Shown here piece by piece: positions 1 through 11,084 of a stretch of DNA of 64,000 nt. Position numbers and translations under genes: made by a program. The notes under the pieces were generated by a model, which did no database searches, was not told the DNA's origin, and saw only the letters and a program-made list of their open reading frames with translations. This stretch comes from Phialocephala subalpina. Taxonomy: Eukaryota; Ascomycota; Leotiomycetes; Helotiales; Mollisiaceae. Positions within the stretch are counted from its first letter, which is position 1, and each line of letters begins with the position of its first letter. The stretch covers positions 1,662,666-1,726,665 of the forward strand of contig FJOG01000010.1 of the NCBI GenBank assembly GCA_900073065.1, given 5' to 3'.

Positions 1-625
1 TGCAGCTTGCCTTGTGACCCATTTGCTCCTTGCGAATCAAGCTCATTGAAGCTTATTGAAGCTTTTCAAGTGGCTTCGGCCGTCCTAGGCAATCTTCCAG
101 CAAACGCTGTTCGGACTCGGACAGCAACTACCGATGGCCAATAGGTAGAATCCTGTCATCGCCATGAAGATGGAGAAAGAGGGTTCCTTCGAAAAGGCAG
201 ACGAGCATTGAAGCACACTCGTGAGATTCTTCCTTCCAGAAAGCTCGGGAACCCGGAGGTGCAAAAGACCAAAATCCTAAACGCTGAATCTCTGAGCCCT
301 GACCGGACATTCTCGGCCCACCACGGCCACTGTTCAATATCGTAAGGGTTTAACTGGTGCGGTGTCTCTGTCTGGCACATCAAAACGGAACAAAACGTGC
401 AGCAAGTCAACAATAACATGAAAATAGCAGCTTCCTCGGGAGTGCTGATCTTCAACACCGTCGTCTTGACTGACGCAAGCGTGAATTCAAGCAGAGCTTC
501 AGTACCAACGCTCTCAAGATAGCATGATACAGGCTGATCCTCTCTGTGTATGTGAAAGGTCTCGACTCTCGACGTTTCAGGTGTGCCTGCAGTGAACTAA
601 AAAAGGTCTTTCATCATAACGCAGA
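1..625. other. Left-edge stretch without a supported gene
   Basis: I see no gene I can defend here. A reading frame on the - strand (458 down to 156) begins with a hydrophobic stretch (AAIFMLLLTCCTFCSVLMC) followed by PYDIEQWPWW. It could be a fragment of a secreted or membrane protein, but I could not find supporting splice sites or a recognisable domain. The rest is probably the 3' flank of the cyclo-ligase-like gene. Confidence 0.3.
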
Positions 626-1378
626 TTATTTTTTCATGCTTCGCAGCTCTCTGAGAGGTTCGATATCTTCGAGCATTCCTTCTTCTAGTTTGTCCCACAG
701 TATACCACAATTCGGCTTGCTCGCATCCTCGACTTCGATGATCTTCTTGTTCGTGACCACAAAATCGCATCCGGTATCCCACACCTCCCCTCTCAATTCC
801 TCATCCAGCACCTGACATTCATGGACGACTGCAATGGTCTTCGTTTTCTTGTTGACCTTTCCAATGGTGTACAGTATAGCCCACTCCAAGTCGAAGAAGC
901 CATGACCCTTTCCGAATCTCAGTCCCTTGTAATTGATTGCTCCAGTCCCAGTAACCATCAATCCAATGTCCATCGGAAGTTTGGTGATCTCTGCCAGAGC
1001 GATGTGCCTCCCTATCCTCTCCATGCCATCCAACATACTAGCCATCTCCCATTTGGACTCGTGTATTTCGTTCGGATCTAGGATCCAAAAGCCTCTCCGT
1101 ATGCCATACGTTGTAACCAGCACCGTCTTTCCATCTTTCAATGCACGGTATCGGAGCGCTTGGATGCAATTATCGGGAGCGATGAAGAGGAGGTCGGCAT
1201 TTTTGTAGGCGGGGAGAGAAACCAGCAGGTCTGTCGCTGCAGAAGATCCTTCGAAGTCTGCGATGAACGAGGAGTAGTCGTGGTGGAATCGAGAGTCTGG
1301 TAGAGCGACCTTGCGGAGTTGAGACCAGACTTTGGTTCGAATCAGGTGTTTGTGCGATTCAGCTTGTGAGATTGTCAT
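626..1378 (-). CDS. 5-formyltetrahydrofolate cyclo-ligase-like protein
   Basis: Intact single-exon frame of 250 aa. It resembles the 5-formyltetrahydrofolate cyclo-ligase superfamily (5-formyl-THF to 5,10-methenyl-THF, ATP-dependent, one-carbon metabolism). The clearest sequence support is the glycine-rich signature GKGHGFFD at residues 156-163, the counterpart of GxGKGxYD in this family. Upstream of it are a basic N-terminal helix and the typical strand FIAPDN. The length and the less typical signature fit the branch related to MTHFSD-type proteins better than the classical shorter FAU1 enzyme, so cyclo-ligase activity itself is an inference. There is no obvious mitochondrial presequence. 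The ATG at 1378 is the first in frame and precedes the conserved region by a normal distance. Confidence 0.8.
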   Translation of the reverse strand: MTISQAESHKHLIRTKVWSQLRKVALPDSRFHHDYSSFIADFEGSSAATDLLVSLPAYKNADLLFIAPDNCIQALRYRALKDGKTVLVTTYGIRRGFWILDPNEIHESKWEMASMLDGMERIGRHIALAEITKLPMDIGLMVTGTGAINYKGLRFGKGHGFFDLEWAILYTIGKVNKKTKTIAVVHECQVLDEELRGEVWDTGCDFVVTNKKIIEVEDASKPNCGILWDKLEEGMLEDIEPLRELRSMKK

Positions 1379-2594
1379 GTCGAAGGATGTTGGAAGTAAG
1401 GTTTATTTTCAGGAGCGAGCGAACCGCGCTAGCCTCACACGCTTCAGTCGCGTCTCGAGTTAATCAATGCTTCTTGATTGCTATGGAAGTGCTTAGATGT
1501 TCATCTCTGCGTCTCTCCAGCCAGGGCGAATGAAGCAAAGTTTGCACCTGCTCTAGGCTTCTCGAGAGTGGGATGGTGCGCTTCTATCGCTCTTGCCGTT
1601 CTTCTCGCTCTTAACCCCTAGCTCGTTCTGTTTGTTGATTATTGATGTTTGGCAACAGCATGTGGACGCTCCTTCCTTCCTCTGTGGTATTTGGTACAGA
1701 CTCGCACGTTATCTAGTCCTCTTTGAAATCGAGAAGCACCCGAACAAGGATTTCCTACCAAAATAGTTTCGAAGAGAGTTACTTCGTAGGATTCCCACAT
1801 GCCTCAATTAGCGGGCCGGGTAGATACCGGGGATCTCGGGTATTATCTCGGGTAGTGTTGTCTTTTCCGTGGCAATTCTTGTCCCCCGTGTTCTAGACCA
1901 CGGCAGACTAGTTCCTTCAGCAGCTTTTCCCAGATATTGCTTCACTGAATTCAAGCTCGCGACTGCTCATGAAATGGTGTTTGTTGATTCTTAGCCTCTT
2001 TGGTTTGGATCGAGAAGATGCTGTGCCAACGAACTTTGCTCCTCAATTACTTACACCCCCAACCGAAGTAATCATCATTCTCAATTGTCTCATATCTCCA
2101 TATCGAAGACTTTGAATTTTCCCGCCTCGATTCCGTGATGGCTCCTTCTCTCGAAGTGGCAAGTCCAGCCTCCATAGCCAAGACAACCCCACTCTTCAAG
2201 GCGGCGGAGCGTTGCTCTGCAGAGCAGCAACGCATTCAACCCCATTATGTTTCCTGCTATTGTAACAATAATCCGTTAATGCATTTGTGGATGACACAAA
2301 GACCGAGATATGAGAGCAAATACCAAGACAGCACAATGAATTTGATGGATCGTAGATGCCCGCAAAAGGCATAGCTTTCCCCGCGTTGCTGCTTTGGGAA
2401 TGCGCATCCGAGTTGGTGAATGGTGGGGCAGCGATAAGTGACAAGAAGTCTCTTCGCTCTTAACGCCAATGAATGGGACGTACCCTCGTAACTGGGACGA
2501 CTTGGTTGCATATAAGAATCCTGCGCTCCTTCCTTTCTTTCTCAAATGTTCTCAAGTCAACATATATTTCAAGTCTGCACACAACAACATCGCA
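1379..2594. other. Intergenic region, shared upstream of two divergent genes
   Basis: No gene is seen in 1.2 kb. This is the divergent promoter between the cyclo-ligase-like gene and the copper amine oxidase. It holds a perfect 14-bp palindrome, TGCTCTGCAGAGCA (2213-2226), inside a longer imperfect inverted repeat (about 2210-2232), some 370 bp before the amine oxidase ATG. The region just before the ATG is pyrimidine-rich with a CACAACAACATCGCA-type leader. Confidence 0.5.
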
Positions 2595-4829
2595 ATGTCC
2601 ACAGAACAGGTTTCCGTGTCTCTACCATATGTCGGTGGCAAAGTCACGCCTCAACATCCTCTAGGTCCTTTGACAGCAGCAGAAATCAAGGAGAGCACAA
2701 GGCTGATCAAGGGATTATGGCCATCGAACACCGATCTGCAATTCAAGGTCATCACACTGCAAGAGCCCAGCAAAGCCGAGCTGGCCCCCTTCCTGGCAGC
2801 AGAGCATGCCGGAACATCGACCCCCACTGTTGAAAGGAAGAGTTTCGTAGTTTACTATATCCGCAACACTGTATGTATCTCTAGCGTTTTGTGCTTATTG
2901 GTCGTTTCAGCAACTACTGAACCATAATCTGACATTCGGATGCAGGATAAACTTCATGAAGCGATCGTCAGCTTAAGTCTTGGCAAGGTTGAGCGCAACG
3001 TCAGACTCGGACCAAACATTCATAGCAATGCTGACGGTGACGAAATCGTCAATGTCGAGCGTGTTGCGTTGGAAGACGAGCAGGTGAAGGCAGAGATTGC
3101 CAAGCTGCAACTACCAGAAGGCACGGTTGTCATCAGCGACCCTTGGATCTATGGTAGATACTCACTTCAATCTTGAGATGTTCAGACGCTGAATGAAACA
3201 GGCTCCGATGGCGTCAACGAGGGACTTTTCACCGACGACAAGAGAGTTTTTCAATGCTTTCTCTACGTCCGAGACCCCAGCAACTCCTCCGAGCTCGACA
3301 GCAACCACTATGCCATGCCGCTCAGCATCTCCCCAGTCGTCAGTGCTGAGACCATGAAAGTCACTAGAATTGACTACCTCCCCACTGGAGCGGACAACAC
3401 TGTCAAGGAGCCAACACCGTATAAAGTTCAGCCCGCGAACGAGTACATCCCAGAAGCTCAAACTCTACGAACAGATCTGAAGCCCTTGAACGTCGTCCAA
3501 CCAGAAGGTGCCTCATTCCAAATCTCAAACTTCAGTGAGCAGGGTCATGCCGTTTCATGGCAGAAGTGGGATTTCAAGGTCGGCTTCAACCAACGAGAAG
3601 GCATGGTGCTTTACGATGTTCACTACGCCGGACGACCTCTCTTCTACCGACTTTCACTCTCTGACATGGCCATTCCTTACGCTGATCCTCGCCACCCATA
3701 CCACAAGAAGCAAGCTTTCGATCTCGGCGATGCTGGTGCGGGTATCATGGCCAACAACTTACAACTAGGATGCGACTGTCTCGGATCCATCTACTATCTC
3801 TCTGCAGTCTTGAGCGACGACAAGGGAGAGCCACTCGAAATGCCAAACTGCGTCTGCATTCACGAGCAAGATGCTGGCATTGGATGGAAGCATACCAACT
3901 ACCGAACCGGGCGTGCTGCCGTTGTGCGAAACCGAGAATTGGTTTTGCAGTCAATCATCACCGTATCGAACTACGAGTACATTCTTGCCTTCCAGTTCAA
4001 TCAGGCTGGAGAAGTGATGTACGAAGTCCGAGCTACGGGTATCCTCTCCACACAGCCTATCGATGAAGGCCTTAGTGTTCCTTGGGGCACTGTTGTTCAC
4101 CCAGGTGTGTTGGCTGCTCACCACCAACACATCTTCTCTCTCCGTGTCGATCCTATGATTGACGGCCCTCTCAACCGTGTGGTGTTCGACGAAGCGCACC
4201 CCATGCCACGCTCCGACTTCAATCCTCACGGCGTGGGATATACCGTTAACGAGACCCCAGTAACAACCTCAGGCGGCTATGATCTCAACTATGACGCAAA
4301 CCGCATCTTCAAGATCCAGAACGCGTCAGTAAAAAATCCCGTCAATGGCAAGCCTGTCGCATACAAAATCATGGCACCTCCATTCCAGAAGATCCTCGCA
4401 GACAAAGACAGCTACCATGCCAAGCGTGCTGAGTTCGCCGACCACAACATCTACGTTACCTCCTACAAGGACGGCGAGCTGTATGCTGGAGGAAAATACA
4501 CTAATCAGTCGCGTGGAGGCACTGGTGTTCGCAGCTTTGCGGATCGCAAGGATAATGTCCTCGACGATGACATTGTTGTCTGGGTCCAGTTCGGCATCAA
4601 CCATGTTCCTCGCATTGAGGACTTCCCAGTCATGCCCTGCGAGATCCTCAAGGTTTCTCTGAAGCCTGTCAACTTTTTCGACAAGAATCCTGCTCTGGAC
4701 GTCCCTCCCAGCACCCAAACCTTCAACAAGAGCGACCTCTTGAGTGTGGCGCACCACCAAGGGGGTGGCGAGGCAGCGATTGGACAGGAAGGTCAAGTTT
4801 GTTGTGTGAAGGAGAACAGCAAGCTTTGA
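2595..4829 (+). CDS. Copper amine oxidase, peroxisomal
   Basis: Three exons (2595-2870, 2946-3153, 3202-4829) give 703 aa, normal for the family. The enzyme oxidises primary amines to aldehydes with release of ammonia and H2O2, using copper and the cofactor topaquinone made from a tyrosine. The cofactor motif S-N-Y-E-Y is present (Tyr419), as are the catalytic base in AFDLGDAG (Asp335), the copper ligands H-x-H (His469, His471) and a third His in GINHVPRIEDFP (His629). The protein ends in Ser-Lys-Leu, a canonical PTS1 signal, so it should act in peroxisomes where catalase can remove H2O2. Both introns are short (75 and 48 bp) with GT-AG ends and keep frame. The start at 2595 gives a typical N-terminus (SLPYVGGKVTPQHPLGPLT). 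A role in using amines as nitrogen source is inferred from the family. Confidence 0.96.
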
Positions 4830-5363
4830 TTTCATCAGCGCATTTTAATTTCGTCTGGTTAGATTTCGGCGTTTGAGCGATGGGTTTTGGAGAGGGACTA
4901 GCTAGTGTAGCTCAAAGTCATGCAGAAATATTATACGCCGATGTTGGTTTCCCAATGGTGTGATTTGATTATAGCATTGTGCACCTCTCGTTGTTTCTTG
5001 GATAGTCTAATTTGGTACGATGCAAGTGCATCGAGCGAGCATTGAGCAACAACGCCAAACTTTTACGATCCAACACTTGCGTGGTGCAATACTTTGACCT
5101 ACATAGCATCATATTCACATATTTCGTGCTGTCGACTGGTACCAGGAAAAGTCAAGCGGGAAGCTAAAATGGAGTTTCCAACCCAGAAAAGGACGACGGG
5201 AAGGTGTCATGACGGGATGATCAAGTCTAGCAGATAGCTCCCGGTGCTCACAAAATCAACAGAACCATCGACATTGAGGATGCAAAAGTCACCTTTCGGT
5301 GTGTATTAGCAGTACGACTGGTCAGTTGATCATAAAGTAGCATGATCCCCACCAAATTCTTCG
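4830..5363. other. Intergenic region
   Basis: 3' flank of the amine oxidase and upstream region of the peptide locus. An in-frame ATG at 5342 precedes the repeat, but the ATG at 5447 (or its copy at 5697) is followed by a much better signal peptide. No other feature was recognised. Confidence 0.4.
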
Positions 5364-5863
5364 CTCTTACTTTCTTCTTCCTTCCCACTTACATCTTCAC
5401 TCACTCATTTTCCTTTTCGCCGTACGCAGCCAATTTAGGCTCCACTATGCATTTCCTCACTACCGCAGCCCTTGCCTTGCTGGCCACTTCCGTAAACTGC
5501 TCACCATTTAACACAACGAAGTCCAAGGACAGTGGTCTTGTACTCAATGATACGGCTAAGACGGTCTCTAACCACACAAAACCTCTTGGGGCCATTTCAG
5601 CGATTGATCATTTCTCTTACTTTCTTCTTCCTTCCCACTTACATCTTCACTCACTCATTTTCCTTTTCGCCGTACGCAGCCAATTTAGGCTCCACTATGC
5701 ATTTCCTCACTACCGCAGCCCTTGCCTTGCTGGCCACTTCCGTAAACTGCTCACCATTTAACACAACGAAGTCCAAGGACAGTGGTCTTGTACTCAATGA
5801 TACGGCTAAGACGGTCTCTAACCACACAAAACCTCTTGGGGCCATTTCAGCGATTGATCATTT
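5364..5863 (+). repeat. Exact tandem duplication, 2 x 250 bp
   Basis: Bases 5364-5613 and 5614-5863 are identical over all 250 positions by direct comparison. The flanks differ (TTCG before copy 1; ATCACC after copy 2). The unit contains the upstream leader, the ATG and the whole signal-peptide coding part of a small secreted protein, so two identical 5' ends are stacked in front of one 3' part. A second exact duplication with the same 250-bp period lies at 59644-60143 in unrelated sequence. Confidence 0.97.
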
Positions 5864-6136
5864 ATCACCATCAACAACGAGGGCAAGTTTGGAAAGCGAG
5901 GCACGCCTTGGGAGACGAGTCCCAAAGCACAAGTACCTCCCGAGAAGGACCAGGCTCTGGAGAAGCGAGCCCAACATTCTTGGGAGGTCAGTGGTGGTAC
6001 GCGTGGTCCTCCTTGTCCCGGATGGCCAATCTGGCAGAGGTTCAACGCCACTCATGAGACCTCGTGGAGTTTTTTGAAGGGGAAAATCTATCGCAAGATT
6101 AATCCTGCGTGTCCAGTCGCCAATGGTCATCCTTAA
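5697..6136 (+). pseudogene. Small secreted peptide precursor with Kex2-like sites, frame broken or spliced
   Basis: The ATG at 5697 (identical copy at 5447) opens MHFLTTAALALLATSVNC, a convincing signal peptide, followed by a short NxT/NxS-containing stretch. That frame then runs on as low-quality sequence to a stop at 6077. From 5858 a different frame (ending 6136) looks more protein-like: it has two dibasic sites of Kex2 type (FGKR, then ALEKR) and a Cys/Trp/Pro-rich tail (RGPPCPGWPIWQRF). The two parts can be joined in phase by an intron ending at AG 5880-5881 (for example donor GTAAAC at 5742 or GTACTC at 5790), but the acceptor is poor, so a frameshifted gene is equally possible. The layout recalls Kex2-processed secreted peptide precursors; I cannot assign it to a pheromone or any other known family. 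Confidence 0.4.
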
Positions 6137-7360
6137 GGGAACTGTTTTGAGGGTGTGGTGTGTCTCTTTGGTGTTTCGGGGTGTTATTTCTTGGGTCTTC
6201 TTGGGTTGAGGAGCGGTCCGGAGTTTGGAGTGTTAGGTAATGGGTGTTGGAAATTGGAAACTCATAGATTGCCAAAAACAATTACTATCATTTAAGAATT
6301 CGATATGTCTGCCAGGCATCCTGATGCACTCACTCGTATTTCTGATTTCAACATGCGTATCCTTTCTTTTGGATATGTGTTTAACCCCCTCGGAGACTGT
6401 ACCAGAGCTTCTCAGCTTACAAAAGCTCACTCAAACGTTATCGTTGATAGAGTTTAGGTAGTTCTGTGAGAGGTGATGCATCATAACTGCGATGAAGACA
6501 ATACTGCACAGTACTTACAACTCGCATAGGTGTACTTGTATGAAATCCGATGAACTTCTTCCCTCAGGAACAGCTTCGCTCGAAGCGGCAGGTGGGGTTC
6601 ATATGCAACACGAGTGACCACACTCGGAGCACCACCTTGATACAACTTATTTTCCTCGTGATCATGGCTGATACTCTGAAAGTATCAAGCAGTACAACAT
6701 TCCGACATGCGACTTCTAATTGATATTCAACTTCCGAATAGAAAACACCCCTCAACCCCTCCAAAAATTACCCCGCTATCCCCGACATCGGCATCTCAAT
6801 GCCAAGTCGGCAGAGCGGCAGCATTCCGCCCACTGAAAAAAAAAGTGTGTCTCTGCATCCTCAAATCTCCCACCTTCCAACTTCTCTTTTCCTCTTTCCT
6901 TCAAGGCCACATTTGCTTCACGTATCTCTGTACGGAAACGGGGTTCCTCATCCGTCTCCATGCGCAAAAGGTGTATAGTAATCAGTAAGCTCCAAGTTTG
7001 GGGGTCGACGATATTGCTATCCTGTCCACTTCGAGAGCAGCATGTCGGCGGGACCCGCCTGCGCTATCTAACGTTAGGTCAACTGTTGGTCGGGGTATTT
7101 TCTCTTCGAGTCATCTTTGTGTTTCTTTCTCTTGCTTCCATTCTCTCACTTGCTGCTCTGCTGTCCTTCTTGAATCTTGATCGATTGGTATCACAGCAGA
7201 GGAGGCTGGCCGGATTGACTCCTGACTTGCAAGTGCATCTGGTGGCTTTACACTATAAAGTCAACATCCCACTCTCAATCTTTCTCCCACGGATAAACGC
7301 TTCCGTGTAGCCTCATCAACTCGTCCATCCTTCACATAAACGTTCGAAAGAAATGCAACA
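6137..7360. other. Intergenic region, upstream of MFS transporter gene
   Basis: No supported gene. The last 400 bp before 7361 are pyrimidine-rich and end in CAACA just before the ATG, consistent with promoter and 5' leader. One reading frame crosses this leader (6960-7310) but has poor composition and no family resemblance. Confidence 0.4.
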
Positions 7361-8961
7361 ATGGCAGCACAACCACCAATCTCGAGTTCTTCCTCATACA
7401 TGTTCGACAAAGAACATGAAGATGCTGATACACCATCTATACACAGCGAGTCCTCGCACACGGACGCCAAGGAGGTGGAAAGAGAAAGGCAGAATCTGTC
7501 CTTGACAGAGAAGCTGGACATTGAAGCATACCCAAATGAAGCCAACGAGCCTGCGAGCAAGGAAGGAATTGTCACTCGAACAAGCACGAAAAGCAGCTGG
7601 AAAGACCCCGGACCACCACCTGATGGAGGAGTGGTTGGCTGGACACAAGGTATGGCTTCCTCCCCAATCGTCAGAACCTTGTCCTCCGTGTCAAGAAGAA
7701 CCACCTTCTACCATTCTCCTCGAGACTTCGCTGACACTAACCAGCCGCCCTCGGCCACCTCGTAATAATGAACACCTGGGGCTTCATAAACTCCTTCGGC
7801 GTCTTCCAAACCTACTACGTAACCTCTCTCTCCCGCACCCCCAGCGACATATCCTGGGTCGGCTCTATTCAAGTATTCCTCCTATTCTTCATCGGCACAT
7901 TCACCGGCCGCCTCACCGACGCCGGCTATTTCCGCCCCGTTTTCCTCGTCGGCTCATTCCTCGCAATATTCGGCCTCTTCATGACTTCTTTATCGACTAG
8001 CTATTGGCAGCTCTTCTTGGCGCAAGGAGTATGTTGTGGTTTGGGGAATGGATGTCTTTTTTGCCCTAGCTTGAGTTTATTGAGTACGTATTTTTCGAAG
8101 AAGAGGAGTCTTGCTCTCGGGATAGCGGCAGCAGGGTCCGCGACCGGGGGAATGGTGTTTCCTGCTATGGTGCAGCAATTGCTTCCTAGGATAGGATTTG
8201 CGTGGACGATGAGGAGTTTGGGGTTCATCCAGCTTGGTTGCCTCTTGGTATGTAACATTGGGATTCGTCCCAGGATTGCACCGAGGAAGACGGGGGCGTT
8301 GGTCGATTGGAAGAGTTTTAAGGAGCTGCCGTACGTGTTATTCGCTGCTGGGATGTTTTTCGTAAGTTTGAGATGTGCGAAAAGAGAGAAAGGGAGGGAG
8401 ACACTGACTGGATGGCAGAATTTCTGGGGCGTATATTTCGCATTCTACTACATTGGATCATTCGCCCGCTCAATCATCGACCTCCCATACACGGAATCCA
8501 TAAACCTCCTCATCGTCCTAAACGGCGTCGGCGTTTTGGGTCGAATAATCCCCAATTTCCTCGCGGACCGGTTCTTCGGACCCATGAACTCCATCATTCC
8601 GGTCATCCTGATCAGTTCCGCATTATGTTTCTGTTGGATCGCTGTCGATTCGAGGGGAGGATTGTATGCGTGGGCGGTGGTGTATGGGTTGATGGGAGCT
8701 GCGATTCAGAGTTTATTTCCTGCTACATTGAGTAGTCTGACACAGGATCCGAGGATGCAGGGGACGAGGATGGGGATGGTGTTTTCGATTGTTAGTTTTG
8801 CGGTGCTGACTGGGCCGCCGATTGCAGGACAGTTGATTCAGAGGAAGGGGGGAAGCTACACTTATGCTCAGATATTTGCGGGGGTGGATCTGATTATTGG
8901 GTGTTGTTTTTTGCTTGCTGCGAGGTATGCGAAGAGTCCGAAGTTGATGGTGAAACTTTGA
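7361..8961 (+). CDS. MFS transporter, monocarboxylate-porter type
   Basis: Three exons (7361-7649, 7745-8361, 8419-8961) give 482 aa. The N-terminal tail of about 85 residues is acidic and Ser-rich, then PPPDGGVVGWTQ leads into the first membrane segment, followed by NTWGFINSFGVFQTYY. The PDGG-W box and the WGxxxSFGVFQ motif are hallmarks of fungal monocarboxylate-transporter-like (MCH) permeases. About twelve hydrophobic segments follow, with GRLTDAG in the first half and LADRFFG in the second. Intron 1 (95 bp) and intron 2 (57 bp, GTAAGT...CAG) preserve frame. An internal ATG at 7768 could be mistaken for a start but would remove half of the first membrane segment. The substrate is unknown; yeast Mch proteins do not necessarily carry monocarboxylates. 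Confidence 0.9.
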
Positions 8962-11084
8962 GTATACATAGACGAGCTCTGAGAGACGGCATGGGGGAGA
9001 TCATAGACGAAGAGTATAGAGGCATAAAATAGTGTAGACGCGCCAAGAGGCAGACATAGATAGAGTCAGCTTGAAGCTTCACTTGAAGGCTTGATGTTTT
9101 CATGCAACAAGGTCTCCGAACTTTCGTTAATAATGTCCAAATTAAATAGGACTACCGATCATAAGGACGCTGGGAGACCAATCTTCCGCTCCTCTCGTCC
9201 TCCACGATACTTTCGAGGTCGTTTCACCACCCGAGACGTAAGACATATCTCGGATATCTTGACATCACGTGCTCGTATAAACTCTCTTTAATCCCCATAC
9301 CCGGTCGCGGCACTGACTCAAGCCGCGATTCAAGGCTGTGACACCGCCCATATAGGGATACCGCTCATCCGGCTTGCGATATCACTTGCAGCTCCAGACA
9401 GTAAAAGAAGAGCTCGCTCCTTGCCCGTCGGGCATCGGAAAAGGGCGGCGACTGGCGGCTTCAAACTCGTTGTGGACAATCTCCCTCACCTGGCTCAGGA
9501 TATTGAACTCTAAGTATATGATCTTCAGCTTTGCAGGATTCAGGATGCAGGAGTCAAGTGAGCAGGTATGTGCGTTTGCAGAAAACTCTCTTTGGGTTTG
9601 AGTTTGAGTTCCCGTATGTGCATCTGACAGGATTCCTCTCCGCTCCCTCCTTCTGGAAGACCGCTAGAAGGTGTATCCCGTCGCCAAGCATCAGGGAGCG
9701 GATGACGCACCAATATCAAACGGATAAGGTCTATGCACAGTACGGAGTGACCCGTGCAGAAGCTTTGGGCAAACTGGAGAACGCAGTGGAGATTGGGAAA
9801 AGACGCAAAGACGACGGTGATGTGCAGTGCAGTGCTACCAGTAAGGTTAAGCTATGCAGTAGTATTCTGACCCTGGAAAGAACGAGATCTTCCTCTTCTT
9901 CTCTTTGGTATGGTGGTACCTGCTTCCGATGACATCAAAGCTTCTCCAGGATGTTCGAGGATCCAAGTCTCTTAGTCTTGATCAGAAGATCAGACGAGGT
10001 GGTCCTCCGTAAGGCGTAAGGCGATTGAAACTTCAATGCTCGATCATCAAGTCATTCCAAACAGGGTGACCATGACTCGTGCTTCCTCTTTGGTGCTTGA
10101 CAGCCGCGCCTCGCAGATGATTCCCAGCTAGAAGATCAAATAGAAGAGCGAGAAGATGTCTCTGGTCATGCTGTGCGTAAACTCTAAATGCTGCGGTGAT
10201 GTCTCCATGCCTGGTGAGAAGGAGATAAGTGGCCGGCAATGCACTCGCACCGCTTGTTTCGGTATCTTACATCAAACCTCACCGCAGCTGCGGAGGTTTC
10301 CATGTTTATGCAGTGATTGAACGAGATCCACTCATAAGACCCCTACCGAGTATCGACGGGGAGCTTCCCGGCCAGTGCAGCTTCGAGAAGAATTCTTGTA
10401 ACATTCGAGATCAATAGAAGGATTCGAGGGAAGAGATAGGAGTTTAATTTGATGTTGAAGCTAGTCTTAGTCAATATCAACATCGACAGTGCCGAGACGG
10501 GCATCACGACTCACGTCCACGGCCCCCGCTTCATCAAGAATTTTCCGTTTGGACCGCACCAGAATCCAGGGACCACAAGGACCGCAAGGACCAAGAGTTG
10601 GTGGACCTCGGTGAAAATCCGAATTAATAAGTAACACGAACAAGCCACGCAGGGCAGAGCTGAGAAAGAAAGGAGGAAGCTTGAAGAAGATCTTAGGTTG
10701 CCAGAAGAAGAGGAGGGGCTGTCTTTGATAACGAGCTCTAGTGCTGTGGCGTGCATGAAGGAAGGGAAGCGCGTCACAATCGACTTGCCTTGCACCTCTG
10801 AACAAAATTTTCGAAACCCGTTGAAGCATCTGGCTTCTCTATCTTTCAGCGAACTATTCACCTTTCGTTTCGAGCTGGCGCGCCTCGGTTCTTCCCCAGA
10901 CTCTTGAAGTCTTGAACTCGTCCAAGGGTTCGCGTCCATAAAAGCAAAGTTCCTCGGCCTCTACCCGCCTTCCCCTCTACAACGTCGACACCCACGGTCG
11001 ACCCGATCCCAACTCCAAAGATCTCCCGACTTCTCGCCGACCTCTCCAACCAGTGCGCCGACAAGCTCACAGCACGATACAAAG
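8962..11084. other. 2.1-kb intergenic region
   Basis: No gene supported on either strand; reading frames are under 145 codons and show no domain or biased composition. The last 250 bp before 11085 (CTCTTGAAGTC...CAGCACGATACAAAG) look like the long 5' leader of the Zn2Cys6 regulator. The - strand frames over 10467-11610 are shadows of that gene and its leader. Confidence 0.4.

Noticed and set aside
5342..5446. Upstream ATG at 5342 extending the secreted peptide
   Set aside because: It would bury the good signal peptide behind another hydrophobic stretch and lies outside the duplicated unit; the ATG at 5447/5697 is better.
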